Notes: generated from the letters alone by a model not told the origin. A stretch of 64,000 bases of DNA from Cytophagaceae bacterium (GCA_947450365.1 CANFVE010000006.1:34544-98543); one strand, 5' to 3'; counted from the stretch's first letter, positions 18,679 to 27,659 are shown. Program-made: numbers and translations.

Positions 18679-19572
18679 TCAGGATTTTTTTCGTTGGAGG
18701 TAGCGATCATACAGCAATTGTATAATCCCATCCTTCAATCCCAAATCAGGCACAAAAATACTCGGACAATGCGCACATTCCATCGCAGCCAAATAAATCG
18801 ACGCCGCAGGAACAATAACATCAGCCCTATCCGTATTTAAACGCAATTTATTCACGCGCTCTTCATAGGTAAAGGAACTAACATAAGCCGAAACCTTGCG
18901 CAATTCAGCAATTCCCATCGTCTTCGTATCATCCACCTGGCCCGAGATATTATATAATTTGGCGATATTTCCACCGGTTCCAACGGCATAAATGGGACCT
19001 GAAATAGAAGCAAGCTGGGATGTAATCCATCGGTTCATTTTTTCCCAATCGCCCTCACGCTCCTTCCCTTCTAACAATCGAACAGAGCCTATTTTAAATG
19101 ATTTGGAAGCTAATTTTTCACGATTTTGATATACGTTTAATTCCGTACTTCCGCCCCCAACATCTATGTGTAAATAATTTTTCTTTGGGTGTAGAGATTG
19201 AACGACAACGTCATTGATTAATTCTGCTTCCCGGGCGCCATCAATGATGTTAATTTTCATATCCAAAATCTTCTGAATACGCGTCACGATCTCCTGGGAA
19301 TTCGATGCCTCGCGCATCGCCGAGGTGGCACAGATGGAATAATCCTTTACCTCATGTAAATCCATGAGTAATTTGTAAGCATGCAATAATTTAAAAATCC
19401 GAACTTCAGATTCAGGTGATATTTCTCCGTCGATAAACACATCATGTCCCAAGCGAAGCGCAAAACGCACATATTCAATCCGCTTAAAACTCATCACCCC
19501 ATCATTATCCAAAACACTTGAGATCTGTAAACGGGCGGCATTGGAACCAATATCAATCGCAGCAAATTTCAT
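18679..19572 (-). CDS. Ppx/GppA phosphatase family protein
   Basis: A 297-residue actin-fold phosphatase. It contains AAIDIGSNAARLQI at the N-terminus, the CATSAMREASNS loop and the second phosphate-binding motif HIDVGGGSTELNV. Such proteins hydrolyse polyphosphate or the pentaphosphate of (p)ppGpp. This is the short form, without the C-terminal HD domain of E. coli Ppx, and starts ATGA-overlapped with the HesB-like gene. Its stop directly abuts the DUF3078 stop. Substrate choice cannot be read from sequence. Confidence 0.9.
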   Translation of the reverse strand: MKFAAIDIGSNAARLQISSVLDNDGVMSFKRIEYVRFALRLGHDVFIDGEISPESEVRIFKLLHAYKLLMDLHEVKDYSICATSAMREASNSQEIVTRIQKILDMKINIIDGAREAELINDVVVQSLHPKKNYLHIDVGGGSTELNVYQNREKLASKSFKIGSVRLLEGKEREGDWEKMNRWITSQLASISGPIYAVGTGGNIAKLYNISGQVDDTKTMGIAELRKVSAYVSSFTYEERVNKLRLNTDRADVIVPAASIYLAAMECAHCPSIFVPDLGLKDGIIQLLYDRYLQRKKS

Positions 19573-19862
19573 CGGGTTTGGGGTTTATGTAAATAAAATC
19601 CATTGGCACGTGTTTCAAAATCAATTTCGGTACCCAAGACAAACAATAATTCACGACGGTCAATAACCACCGGAATCCCTTCAATCACATAGGTTTCGTC
19701 ATGTTCCGTTTGTGTATCAAAGCCCAACACAAATGTCCCCCCACAAGCTCCACCACGCATTCCAATGCGAACAAATGGCTCGGGCATAGTCCCATTCTCC
19801 ACATAGTGCCATAAATTCGCCTGTGCTTCTGGAGTAAAATGGACGGGAAACTGATTTGACAT
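19569..19862 (-). CDS. HesB/IscA-like protein lacking the C-terminal cysteines
   Basis: About 97 residues with the A-type carrier fold: FTPEAQANLWHYV, VRIGMRGGACGGTFVLGFD and VVIDRRELLFVLGTEIDF. Only the first of the three conserved cysteines (in GGACGG) is present; the usual CGC near the end is replaced by GFYLHKPQTR. It may bind a cluster differently, or not at all. An in-frame ATG six codons upstream (19880) is possible; the later start better matches relatives. It overlaps ppx by four bases. Confidence 0.8.
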   Translation of the reverse strand: MSNQFPVHFTPEAQANLWHYVENGTMPEPFVRIGMRGGACGGTFVLGFDTQTEHDETYVIEGIPVVIDRRELLFVLGTEIDFETRANGFYLHKPQTR

Positions 19863-19922
19863 ATGTTCAGGTAAAAGCAAGCATAAAAATAACTAAATTT
19901 ATGTTGCCTTTCGAGGAAGCGT

Positions 19923-19953
19923 GTTCACAAAAATTAATTTGTACAGTTCACAA
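19923..19953 (+). promoter_or_regulatory. Paired GTTCACAA direct repeats upstream of porX
   Basis: GTTCACAA occurs at 19923-19930 and again at 19946-19953, a 23-base period (about two helical turns), 40-70 bases before the porX ATG. A TATTTTTC promoter-like box starts at 19954. A regulator site is possible but unproven. Confidence 0.3.
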
Positions 19954-19992
19954 TATTTTTCCTCAAATGCAGTTTAAGAAAAAACACGAAAT

Positions 19993-21558
19993 ATGACTTA
20001 TAAAATTCTTTGGGCGGACGACGAAATAGACCTTTTAACACCTTATATTCTATTTTTAGAAGGAAAAGGCTATCAAGTGACAGCGGTAAATTCGGGAGCA
20101 GATGCCATGGAATTAGTCATTAAACAAAAATTTGACGTCTTATTTTTGGATGAAAATATGCCAGGAATGTCTGGCTTGGAGGTTTTAATTGCCATCAAAC
20201 AAATTCGCCCAAATCTTCCCGTCATCATGATCACAAAATCGGAGGAAGAAGAATTAATGGAGGATGCGATCGGTTCTAAAATCGCGGATTACCTAATTAA
20301 GCCCCTGAATCCGAATCAGTTATTACTTTCCGTGAAACGGATTTTTGATAAAAAAAGATTGGAAGAGGAGAAGACGAATTTAAGTTACCAACAAGAATTC
20401 CGTGAATTATCTATCCGCTATCAAGACCGCCTAAACGCCGAAGAATGGGCCGATATTTACAAAAAACTGTCCTATTGGGAGTTGGAAATCGACAATACAG
20501 AAAATAAGTCGATGGCGGAGGTGTTGACAAACCAAAAGTCCGAGGCCAACGTACATTTTGGAAAATTTATTGAAAAAAATTACGAGAATTGGCTCCAAAA
20601 ACCGGATTCGGATACACCCATTTTATCGCATTTAATGATGCGGAAATTTGTATTTCCTCTGATCAATGACAAAAGCCCTCTGTTTTTTATCTTAATTGAC
20701 AATTTACGATATGACCAATGGAAAATATTGGAGGGATTTATTCAAGAATATTTCCAATTAGAAAGTGAAAAGACCTATTATTCCATTTTACCCACAACTA
20801 CAGCCTATGCGCGCAATTCAATTTTTGCGGGGATGATGCCTAGTGAAATTCAGAAAAATTTTGCTGACAAATGGGTGAACGATATCGGCGATTCCGAAGA
20901 TGAAGAGGGATTTAATCAGCATGAGGAATTCTACTTGCAGGAACAAGTGAGGCGCTTAAAAATCAATGCAAAAACCTCCTATCATAAAATTATTCATCAA
21001 TATCAGGGAAAACAATTAGTTGATAATTTCAACAAACTCCTCACCAATGACCTAAATATCATCGTTTATAATTTTGTGGACATGCTATCCCATGCACGAA
21101 CGGATATGGCCATGATTAAGGAATTAGCACCGGATGAGTCGGCCTATCGATCGCTAACGGCAAGTTGGTTTCAGCATTCACCCTTATTTGATCTATTAAA
21201 ACGTATCGCATCGAAAAAGGGTCGGGTTATCATCACGACGGACCATGGCATGATACGGGTACAAAACCCGATAAAAATCGTGGGAGATCGTCAGACCAAT
21301 ACGAATTTGCGCTATAAACAAGGAAAAAATTTAAATTGGGATGTATCGAACAAAATGATGGTCGTTCGCAAGCCTGAAACAATTTTTTTACCCAAACCGA
21401 ATGTTTCCACGGCGTATGTGTTTGCCAAGGAGGATGGGATGTTTGCCTATCCAAATAATTACAACCACTATGTGAATCATTATCGGAATACCTTCCAACA
21501 CGGGGGTATTTCTCTCGAGGAATGCATTATACCCGTGGTGTATCTGACTGGAAAATAA
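19993..21558 (+). CDS. porX: PorX-type response regulator with PglZ phosphodiesterase domain
   Basis: The 521-residue protein joins an N-terminal receiver domain (1-120: acidic Asp9/Asp10, phospho-acceptor Asp53 in LDENMPG, Thr81, Lys103) to a linker and an alkaline-phosphatase-superfamily PglZ domain (about 200-515; LIDNLRYDQW, ILPTTTAYARNSIF, TTDHGMIRV). In Porphyromonas and Flavobacterium, PorX with kinase PorY controls the type IX secretion system, and its PglZ domain is a zinc phosphodiesterase. Presence of porX implies T9SS in this organism; no T9SS structural gene or porY lies in the window. Its stop abuts the convergent ftsE stop (TAATTA). Confidence 0.93.
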   Translation: MTYKILWADDEIDLLTPYILFLEGKGYQVTAVNSGADAMELVIKQKFDVLFLDENMPGMSGLEVLIAIKQIRPNLPVIMITKSEEEELMEDAIGSKIADYLIKPLNPNQLLLSVKRIFDKKRLEEEKTNLSYQQEFRELSIRYQDRLNAEEWADIYKKLSYWELEIDNTENKSMAEVLTNQKSEANVHFGKFIEKNYENWLQKPDSDTPILSHLMMRKFVFPLINDKSPLFFILIDNLRYDQWKILEGFIQEYFQLESEKTYYSILPTTTAYARNSIFAGMMPSEIQKNFADKWVNDIGDSEDEEGFNQHEEFYLQEQVRRLKINAKTSYHKIIHQYQGKQLVDNFNKLLTNDLNIIVYNFVDMLSHARTDMAMIKELAPDESAYRSLTASWFQHSPLFDLLKRIASKKGRVIITTDHGMIRVQNPIKIVGDRQTNTNLRYKQGKNLNWDVSNKMMVVRKPETIFLPKPNVSTAYVFAKEDGMFAYPNNYNHYVNHYRNTFQHGGISLEECIIPVVYLTGK

Positions 21559-22230
21559 TTAGAGGGAATCGACTGGGAAAATGGATCCACCCTCGCATTT
21601 AAAGATGGTCCCAGGCACTTGACGCATCGTGTTATAATCATGGCTTGCCATGATGATGGCGGTACCTTGTTGGTTCAATTGCTTAAACAATTGCATGATT
21701 TCCAAGGAAACCTCTGGATCTAGGTGACCAGTCGGTTCATCCGCCAATAATAATACGGGATTGTTCAAAATCGCACGGGCGATGCAAATGCGTTGTTGTT
21801 CTCCACCAGACAAGCGATGTACGCGTTTGTGAATGGCATTTGACATACCCACTTGCGCCAATACCGTTTCAATGCGTATTTTTATCTCCGCTTGATTCGT
21901 ATGGCCTGTGGCCTCTAAAACAAAGGCAAGATTTTTTTCAACATCCCGATCCGTAAGCAATTGAAAATCTTGAAATACAAAGCCCAGTTTCCGGCGCAAA
22001 AAGGGAATATCGGCCGATTTTAATTGGTTTAAGGAATACCCAGCCACGCTAGCTTGTCCAGCATCGATAGGCAATTCCGCGAAAATCGACTTAAAAAAAG
22101 TACTTTTCCCGCTGCCTGTTTTACCGATTAAATACACAAAATCCCCTGCTTGAAGATTCATAGAAATATCCTGAAGCGTAGGAAGTCCGTCTTGGGAGAC
22201 GTGTACATGTTCGAAGGATAAAACAGACAT
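21559..22230 (-). CDS. ftsE: Cell-division ABC transporter ATP-binding protein FtsE
   Basis: A 223-residue ATPase with Walker A GKTGSGKST (36-44), Q-loop in VFQDFQLL, signature LSGGEQQR, Walker B LLLADEPTG and the switch His in ASHDY. The SGGEQQR and DEPTGHLDP context is typical of FtsE, which with FtsX activates periplasmic peptidoglycan hydrolases at the septum. ftsX is not adjacent here, which is common in Bacteroidota, so assignment rests on sequence alone; a LolD-type ATPase is the main alternative. Confidence 0.85.
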   Translation of the reverse strand: MSVLSFEHVHVSQDGLPTLQDISMNLQAGDFVYLIGKTGSGKSTFFKSIFAELPIDAGQASVAGYSLNQLKSADIPFLRRKLGFVFQDFQLLTDRDVEKNLAFVLEATGHTNQAEIKIRIETVLAQVGMSNAIHKRVHRLSGGEQQRICIARAILNNPVLLLADEPTGHLDPEVSLEIMQLFKQLNQQGTAIIMASHDYNTMRQVPGTIFKCEGGSIFPVDSL

Positions 22231-22244
22231 AGTGAGTGAATTAA

Positions 22245-22904
22245 TTATTTTTGTGTTCCTTTCGCATGATCAGCCAAAAAAGTAGCCAATCCAGAATCAG
22301 TCAATGGGTGTTTCAACAAAGCCAAAATCGCAGACAAAGGTCCCGTCATCACATCAGAACCCGCCTCAGCGCATTTAATGATGTGCATCGAATGACGCAC
22401 GGAAGCAGCTAAAATTTGGGTATCAAATTCATAATTATCATAAATCAAGCGAATTTGTTCAATTAATTCGATGCCATCAAAAGAAATATCATCCAAACGA
22501 CCTACGAATGGAGAAACGTAAGTTGCACCGGCTTTGGCTGCTAATAAGGCTTGACCCGCGGAAAAAACTAAGGTACAATTCGTTTTAATCCCACGGTCAG
22601 AGAAATATTTCAAGGCCTTAATGCCGTCTTTGATCATCGGAATTTTTACGACAATTTTTTCATCTAATTCGGCTAATTCCTCACCTTCACGAATCATTCC
22701 AGCCAAATCGGTGGCGATCACTTCGGCAGAGACATCCCCATCGACAATGTCACAAATGGCTTTATAATGACGTAACACTTGATCTTTCCCAAAAATACCT
22801 TCTTTGGCCATCAAGGAAGGATTCGTCGTAACCCCATCCAAAATACCTAAATCTTGAGCCTCTCGAATGTGCTCTAAATTTGCCGTGTCGATAAAAAATT
22901 TCAT
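22245..22904 (-). CDS. Transaldolase, small TalC/FSA type
   Basis: A 219-residue transaldolase-family barrel ([32 protein letters not shown] with Schiff-base Lys87, [25 protein letters not shown]). It transfers dihydroxyacetone units between sugar phosphates in the pentose phosphate pathway, or acts as fructose-6-phosphate aldolase. The frame stays open for 65 codons upstream without ATG; the ATG at 22904 matches all relatives and lies 21 bases after a U9-ending hairpin described separately. The gene therefore has an unusually structured leader. Confidence 0.93.
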   Translation of the reverse strand: MKFFIDTANLEHIREAQDLGILDGVTTNPSLMAKEGIFGKDQVLRHYKAICDIVDGDVSAEVIATDLAGMIREGEELAELDEKIVVKIPMIKDGIKALKYFSDRGIKTNCTLVFSAGQALLAAKAGATYVSPFVGRLDDISFDGIELIEQIRLIYDNYEFDTQILAASVRHSMHIIKCAEAGSDVMTGPLSAILALLKHPLTDSGLATFLADHAKGTQK

Positions 22905-22925
22905 ATGATTCGAATGTTTATAAGC

Positions 22926-23013
22926 AAAAAAAAATGGCAAATTCACCGCTACGACCAACCTACCCTTGCTTTGATCAAAATCTGGGGGATTCAGCGGGAG
23001 CTGGTAATTTGCC
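22926..23013 (-). ncRNA. Structured leader ending in a U9 terminator, upstream of transaldolase
   Basis: Read on the minus strand: GGCAAATT (23013-23006), an internal loop, CCGCT (22997-22993), a 42-base interior, AGCGG (22950-22946), TG, AATTTGCC (22943-22936), A, then nine T (22934-22926), and 21 bases later the ATG. The outer 8-base and inner 5-base stems are perfect. No upstream gene reads toward it (the next gene is divergent), so a terminator here can only control transaldolase itself. It looks like an attenuator or riboswitch expression platform. Ligand and family are unknown; alternative pairing ACCA/TGGT inside could serve as antiterminator. Confidence 0.6.
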
Positions 23014-23017
23014 AGGA

Positions 23018-23048
23018 CAAATGTCGACAAAAACCTGCTTTTTTCAAA
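23018..23048 (-). promoter_or_regulatory. Predicted promoter of the transaldolase leader
   Basis: On the minus strand TTTG (23048-23045) is followed by 19 bases and GACATTTG (23025-23018), close to the Bacteroidota consensus TTTG-N19-TAnnTTTG with one mismatch. Four bases later lies 23013, the first base of the structured leader, matching the box-to-start spacing seen at the leaderless genes in this window. Confidence 0.5.
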
Positions 23049-23078
23049 ATAAATATGGATAATTTGCAGATCGATTAA

Positions 23079-23086
23079 TACCTTTA
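23079..23086 (+). promoter_or_regulatory. TACCTTTA box four bases before an ATG
   Basis: TACCTTTA, one base off TAnnTTTG, is followed by TACG and the ATG at 23091. The geometry equals that at 17776, implying a leaderless transcript of the TPR lipoprotein gene. Confidence 0.45.
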
Positions 23087-23090
23087 TACG

Positions 23091-23804
23091 ATGCAACAAT
23101 TGAAGAAAATTTTCATATTATCCCTATGTGCGGCCTTCGCATGGCAATGTTCGAATTCGGCAGACGCCTGGTTAGAACAGGCCAAAGATCGATTAAAAAA
23201 AGGCGAATTAATTAGTGCTCGGGAGGCGGTCGAAAAGGCCATCCAAAAAAATCCAGGCTTTGCGGAGGCCTATAATTTACGAGGGGTGATCGCGTTCCAG
23301 GAAAAAAAATTAGTTGAGGCCGAACAGGATTACGCAAAAGCCGTCGAATTAAAACCCTCCTTATACCCGGCCCATTTAAATTTGGCAGCTGTTCGCATGG
23401 AAAATCTGCAATGGCAAAAGGCGCTTCAGCCCCTTGAAAAGGCAGTTCAATTGCAACCTGATTCCAGCGCTGGCTATCTCCAACGAGGAATCGTATATGC
23501 CGCCTTACAAAAACCTAATCAAGCCAAAGCTGATTTCAGTACCTGCATTCGATTAAATCCAGGTGAACTAAATGCGTTATATAACCGAGGAAATTTGTAT
23601 TTTCAAGAAGCCAAATTAGACTCAGCGACCGTTGATTTCGAAAAATCAATCGCCATAGATCCTAATTTCGCCAAGGCCTATTATGCCATCGGCCTGTGTT
23701 ATTACAAGAAAAATGAAACAGAAAAAGCTTGTTTGGCATTCAATCAAGCCAATAAATTACACTACCCAGGAGCCAAAGACGCCCTAAAAAACCTTTGTCC
23801 TTAA
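23091..23804 (+). CDS. TPR-repeat lipoprotein
   Basis: A 237-residue protein with a lipoprotein signal (hydrophobic [11 protein letters not shown] before Cys20) and about five to six tetratricopeptide repeats (for example [64 protein letters not shown]). It should be anchored in a membrane facing the periplasm or surface and act as a protein-interaction scaffold; partners are unknown. The TMEM220 gene follows after 12 bases. Confidence 0.87.
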   Translation: MQQLKKIFILSLCAAFAWQCSNSADAWLEQAKDRLKKGELISAREAVEKAIQKNPGFAEAYNLRGVIAFQEKKLVEAEQDYAKAVELKPSLYPAHLNLAAVRMENLQWQKALQPLEKAVQLQPDSSAGYLQRGIVYAALQKPNQAKADFSTCIRLNPGELNALYNRGNLYFQEAKLDSATVDFEKSIAIDPNFAKAYYAIGLCYYKKNETEKACLAFNQANKLHYPGAKDALKNLCP

Positions 23805-23816
23805 ACCCAAAACGCT

Positions 23817-24173
23817 ATGAAAAAATTACAAAGCATTGCCGGAATTGTGTTCGCAGTTGTTTTCGCGCTGTTTATGTATTGGCAATTTAATGACCCTGAT
23901 CCGATTCTTTGGGTGCCGATTTACGCAACGGCAACTTACGTCGCGATTCAAGCCTATCGTGATCAATTGAATGCTGAATTATTAGTCGTCCTCTTCATTT
24001 TAACCACGGCGGCAGGCATCCAAATTTGGTCTGAAATGACAGCATGGGAAGGATTCATTACGGATGGATTAAGTATGAAAACCATGAACCAGGAATTAGC
24101 CCGCGAGGCGGTTGGATTATGGATTGTTTCCTTCGCTTTTGCCTTATTTTATGTAACCAAACGCTCAAACTAA
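23817..24173 (+). CDS. TMEM220 family small membrane protein
   Basis: A 118-residue protein with about four hydrophobic segments and the family hallmark QFNDPDPILWVPIY after the first helix (residues 23-36). TMEM220-type proteins occur from bacteria to animals without a known function. It sits between a TPR lipoprotein and a sugar isomerase, with 12-base and 1-base gaps, so cotranscription is likely. Confidence 0.85.
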   Translation: MKKLQSIAGIVFAVVFALFMYWQFNDPDPILWVPIYATATYVAIQAYRDQLNAELLVVLFILTTAAGIQIWSEMTAWEGFITDGLSMKTMNQELAREAVGLWIVSFAFALFYVTKRSN

Positions 24174-24174
24174 G

Positions 24175-25095
24175 ATGTTAGATTTAGGTTTCGTTTCCGC
24201 GATTTTGCCCAATAAAACTCTGGATGAGGTATTGGATTTCGCACAAAAAGAACATTTTGCCTGTGTGGAAATCATGTGCTGGCCGTCAACAAATCAAGAT
24301 ACGCGTCGCTATGCAGGTGTTTCGCACATTGCAGTTGACCAATTGACCCCCGCACTCATAAGCCAATTAAAAGCTAAAATAGAGGCGCATCCTACCAACA
24401 TTTCTGCCCTTGGCTATTATCCCAACCCCATGGATCCCGACGAAAGCCAAGCGATTTTTTACAGGGAACACATAAAAAAAGTCATTCGGGCGGCAGCAGG
24501 TTTAGGAATTCAAACCGTGAATACTTTTATTGGACGTGACTATACGAAAAACGTGGCTTATAATATAGCTAAGTTCAAAGAAGTTTGGCCTGAAATCATC
24601 GCTTTGGCGGATTCGCTGAACATTAAAATCGGGATTGAGAATTGTCCCATGTTTTTTACCGATGATGAATGGCCAGGGGGAAAAAATTTAATGACCACCC
24701 CGAAAATCTGGGATCAATTATTTGATATTATCCCCTCACCAAATTTTGGCTTAAATTATGATCCTTCCCACATGGTTTTCCAAATGATGGATTACTTGTA
24801 TCCGATTTATCATTATAAGGAAAAATTACATCATATTCATTTAAAGGATGTCAAAGTATATCCAGAAAAATTGAATCGAGTGGGAATATTAGCAAACCCG
24901 TTGGAATATCACTCTCCCAAAATACCGGGTCAAGGCGATATTCATTGGGGAAAATTCATTTCGGCACTGAACGATGTCCGCTACCGGGGACCGATTGTCA
25001 TCGAGGTGGAAGATAAAGCTTTTGAAGGATCTGAGGAAGATGTGGAAAAGGCAATTTTATCCGCACGCAATCACGTGAAGCAATATTTACCTTAA
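24175..25095 (+). CDS. Sugar phosphate isomerase/epimerase (xylose isomerase-like TIM barrel)
   Basis: A 306-residue AP endonuclease-2-like TIM barrel. Likely metal ligands: Glu in IGIENCP, Asp/His in NYDPSHMVFQ, His pairs in HHIHLKDVK, and Glu in VIEVEDKAF. No signal peptide, so cytoplasmic. Substrate unknown; relatives act on keto-sugars, inosose or tagatose-type substrates. Its stop forms a TTAA overlap with the convergent lipoprotein gene. Confidence 0.87.
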   Translation: MLDLGFVSAILPNKTLDEVLDFAQKEHFACVEIMCWPSTNQDTRRYAGVSHIAVDQLTPALISQLKAKIEAHPTNISALGYYPNPMDPDESQAIFYREHIKKVIRAAAGLGIQTVNTFIGRDYTKNVAYNIAKFKEVWPEIIALADSLNIKIGIENCPMFFTDDEWPGGKNLMTTPKIWDQLFDIIPSPNFGLNYDPSHMVFQMMDYLYPIYHYKEKLHHIHLKDVKVYPEKLNRVGILANPLEYHSPKIPGQGDIHWGKFISALNDVRYRGPIVIEVEDKAFEGSEEDVEKAILSARNHVKQYLP

Positions 25096-25550
25096 GGAAC
25101 GGGGGTCATTTTGACGGTTGCCTGCACCGTCGTATTTTTATAGGTCCTAGATCCACTAAATGTAAATTCAGATTTGGTGATGGTTAGGACATCCCCTTCA
25201 CCGTCCAATAAATAATTGTTCGTATTACTGATAATGAGCTTGGAATCCGAATTGGATAATTTCCAGTTTCCAGTCGCTGTACTATTTCCCGTATTATCGA
25301 TGGCCAGACAGGTACCGTCTGCTTTGAATGTTAACCGAACCTTCGATACATCATATTGTGAACCTTCCGCTGTCCTTCCGCGCAGATATACCTGTCCATT
25401 TAAATATCCAGTCGCATTTACTTCTTGAATTTGCCAGGTATAATTCAACAAAATTTCTGTTTTCGTTTTAGGTTCAAAATCAGCCTGATCCTTACAACCA
25501 GAGAAGAAAATCAACAACCCAAATGCCGCTAGATATTTTAAAATTTGCAT
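25092..25550 (-). CDS. Putative lipoprotein with lipocalin-like domain
   Basis: About 152 residues. MQILKYLAAFGLLIFFSGC is a clear lipoprotein signal (Cys19). The remaining beta-rich domain (NYTWQIQEVNATG, VRLTFKADGTCLAIDNTG, TATGNWKLSNSDSKLIISN, VLTITKSEFTFSG) follows the lipocalin-like pattern of many Bacteroidota lipoproteins that report a fitted threshold of residue composition rather than a known enzyme. Start: the ATG at 25550 is preferred over an upstream TTG, which overlaps a promoter box. Function unknown. Confidence 0.75.
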   Translation of the reverse strand: MQILKYLAAFGLLIFFSGCKDQADFEPKTKTEILLNYTWQIQEVNATGYLNGQVYLRGRTAEGSQYDVSKVRLTFKADGTCLAIDNTGNSTATGNWKLSNSDSKLIISNTNNYLLDGEGDVLTITKSEFTFSGSRTYKNTTVQATVKMTPVP

Positions 25551-25554
25551 GCCA

Positions 25555-25562
25555 CAAAGGTA
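25555..25562 (-). promoter_or_regulatory. TACCTTTG box four bases before an ATG (minus strand)
   Basis: On the minus strand TACCTTTG is followed by TGGC and the ATG of the lipoprotein gene. This is the third instance in the window of the same box-N4-ATG arrangement. Confidence 0.5.
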
Positions 25563-25582
25563 AAAAATATTCAAAGATTAAA

Positions 25583-25604
25583 AAAAGGGCCCAAGAGCCC
25601 TTTT
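25583..25604 (-). terminator. Intrinsic terminator after the lipoprotein-sorting-like gene
   Basis: AAAAGGGC (25583-25590) and GCCCTTTT (25597-25604) form an 8-base stem with a 6-base loop; on the minus strand the stem is followed by a T-run. It lies about 25 bases after the stop at 25628. Confidence 0.75.
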
Positions 25605-25627
25605 CATAGAATTAGGTTATAATTCAT

Positions 25628-26362
25628 TTATTTTTTGGGCTTAGTAAATAAAGCCGCATCCAAACTCGGATTAATTTCAATCGACGTAGTTTCTACCGCC
25701 ATCGTTCCACCACCCATCGGACTTGGGGATTCAACCGTGTGAGGAAAGTACAATCCATTCACCGCCTTATAGTTCGAGTAACTTACCTCTGCATCGACGG
25801 ATTGCCCTTGCATATTCATTTTCGAAATGGTCTTTACCACAAAACCCGTCGATGCCGAAACAAATACTTGTACATCGTCTCCGTTTGCTTTCGTCACTTT
25901 CAACAAATAAGCATCTGCCCCATCTATTTTCTCTTTGCTAACTAATTCGATTTTAGAACCTTCTTTTTTGGCAATCAATAGAGGTGATCCAATATTCTTT
26001 TGGGACATGGCCATTTTAACCTGCTCGCGTGGCATATCCTCAGGCTCTCCTGTTCCTCCCATCATCGCTGGACGGTTCATCCACCCACTTTCTCCATCAA
26101 TAACAGTTACGATTTTATTTCCCATCACCTCGATTTCTGTGCGGAAAGATTTACCAACGACCACCGAAGTTTTACTTTCAATATCCATTCCTTGCACACT
26201 GAACTTATTTTTCATCACCATCGATTTCACAGATTCCCACTTTTCAGGACTCCCCATGGCCGCTTGATGTTTGGCGATAATCTCATCTGTCGTTTGAGCA
26301 CGCATGGCGAATGTCAGAACAGATAAGCAAAACATCGCGATAAATTTTACCTGATTTTTCAT
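25628..26362 (-). CDS. Exported outer-membrane lipoprotein-sorting-like protein
   Basis: About 244 residues with signal peptide MKNQVKFIAMFCLSVLTFAMRAQ. The mature part (DEIIAKHQAAMGSPEKWESVKSMVM, FRTEIEVMGNKIVTVIDGESGWM, ADAYLLKVTKANGDDVQVFVSASTGFVVKT) matches the LolA/LolB-like DUF4292 or outer-membrane lipoprotein-sorting group often seen in Bacteroidota. A periplasmic hydrophobic-ligand carrier is likely but unproven. The ATG at 26362 is chosen because it starts the signal peptide; upstream in-frame codons run into the MFS gene. Confidence 0.75.
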   Translation of the reverse strand: MKNQVKFIAMFCLSVLTFAMRAQTTDEIIAKHQAAMGSPEKWESVKSMVMKNKFSVQGMDIESKTSVVVGKSFRTEIEVMGNKIVTVIDGESGWMNRPAMMGGTGEPEDMPREQVKMAMSQKNIGSPLLIAKKEGSKIELVSKEKIDGADAYLLKVTKANGDDVQVFVSASTGFVVKTISKMNMQGQSVDAEVSYSNYKAVNGLYFPHTVESPSPMGGGTMAVETTSIEINPSLDAALFTKPKK

Positions 26363-26439
26363 ACTATGTTGTTTAAAATTTGACGAATGTAATAGATGAA
26401 CCGCGTATTTCATAAACCGCTCATCATAAAATAAATTAA

Positions 26440-27651
26440 TTATGCATGTTTTCGTAGGGATTTCACCACGAAAGCCCAACCGATAAAAACCAAAATACCC
26501 GCTGCCAAAAAGGCCGCACCTGGAAAATACACAAAAGACGTTCCTGAGGTAAAATGTGCAAAAAGATTCGAGGCCACCAAGGGACCTAAAATAGTTGTCA
26601 CGGATTGTAAACTGGTTAAACCACCTTGTAGTTCACCTTGTTCGTTGGCCCCAACTTGTTGGCTAATCAAACTCTGCAACGCCGGACCGGCAATTCCTCC
26701 TAATCCAAAGGGAACCATAAACGCATACATCATCCAAGAAGAGGTCGCAAAGGCAAACAAGAAAAAGCCCATTCCATACAACAACAAGCCATACGATACG
26801 GCTCGACTCTCACCAATTTTGGGGATCAAAACCCGATTTAGCCCACCTTGAACACCCGCCACGATCAATCCCACAAAGGCTAAGGAATAGCCCACTTCAG
26901 TTGGGGTCCAAGAAAACACCTTCATCGTAAAATAAGACCATGTACTCGGATGCGCCTGTCCGGCCAATTGCAAACAAAAGAAGCCAATTACCAATCCTGC
27001 AATCACTGGATATTTTGTCAAATGCTTCAAAGATCCCATCGGATTCGCCCGACTCCAATCAAAGGACCGCCGATTTTCCTTTGCCAAAGACTCCGGCAAC
27101 ACAAAATATCCATACAGACCATTCAATAGGGTTAACAAGGCTGACACATAAAAGGGAACCCGCACGCCAAAACCACCTAAAAATCCACCAATCGCCGGCC
27201 CAATGATAAAACCAATTCCGAAGGCCGCTCCCACCATCCCAAAATTCTTCGCACGCTCCTCGGGTTTTGAGATATCCGCAATATAGGCCTGGGCCGTCGT
27301 AAAACTCGCCCCAGTAATACCCGCGAGAAGACGTCCAACGAATAACCAGGTGATATCCGGGGCATTCGCCAAAATCAAATAATCAATCGAAAAACCAAAT
27401 AGGGAGGCCAAAATAATCGGTCGACGGCCATATTTATCCGACAATCCACCCAAAATAGGCGAAAAGAAAAATTGCATGATGGCATAAGACGCCATCAGCC
27501 AACCCGAATATTGCGAGGCCACACTTAAATCTCCTCCCGTAAATCCACGAATCAATGTCGGCATCAGAGGCACAATCAGCCCGATTCCCAACACATCAAT
27601 CACCATCGTAATGAATATAAATCCAATCGCCGGATTTCGCTTATTTGCCAT
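26440..27651 (-). CDS. MFS transporter, TCR/Tet type
   Basis: A 403-residue, 12-helix major facilitator. The loop 2-3 signature [14 protein letters not shown] and the motif C-like [16 protein letters not shown] place it with drug/H+ antiporters of the TCR/Tet group. In this setting, after a Tat-like isomerase and a phosphodiesterase gene with 8-base spacing, it may rather export or import a metabolite. A tetracycline-resistance role cannot be claimed. Confidence 0.88.
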   Translation of the reverse strand: MANKRNPAIGFIFITMVIDVLGIGLIVPLMPTLIRGFTGGDLSVASQYSGWLMASYAIMQFFFSPILGGLSDKYGRRPIILASLFGFSIDYLILANAPDITWLFVGRLLAGITGASFTTAQAYIADISKPEERAKNFGMVGAAFGIGFIIGPAIGGFLGGFGVRVPFYVSALLTLLNGLYGYFVLPESLAKENRRSFDWSRANPMGSLKHLTKYPVIAGLVIGFFCLQLAGQAHPSTWSYFTMKVFSWTPTEVGYSLAFVGLIVAGVQGGLNRVLIPKIGESRAVSYGLLLYGMGFFLFAFATSSWMMYAFMVPFGLGGIAGPALQSLISQQVGANEQGELQGGLTSLQSVTTILGPLVASNLFAHFTSGTSFVYFPGAAFLAAGILVFIGWAFVVKSLRKHA

Positions 27652-27659
27652 AAAAAGTA

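Noticed and set aside
22905..23099. In-frame N-terminal extension of transaldolase over 65 codons
   Set aside because: There is no ATG in it, the family starts at MKFFIDTAN, and the region contains the promoter and structured leader.
26440..27651. Tetracycline-resistance determinant
   Set aside because: TCR/Tet-type MFS motifs alone do not show drug specificity, and the context is metabolic.
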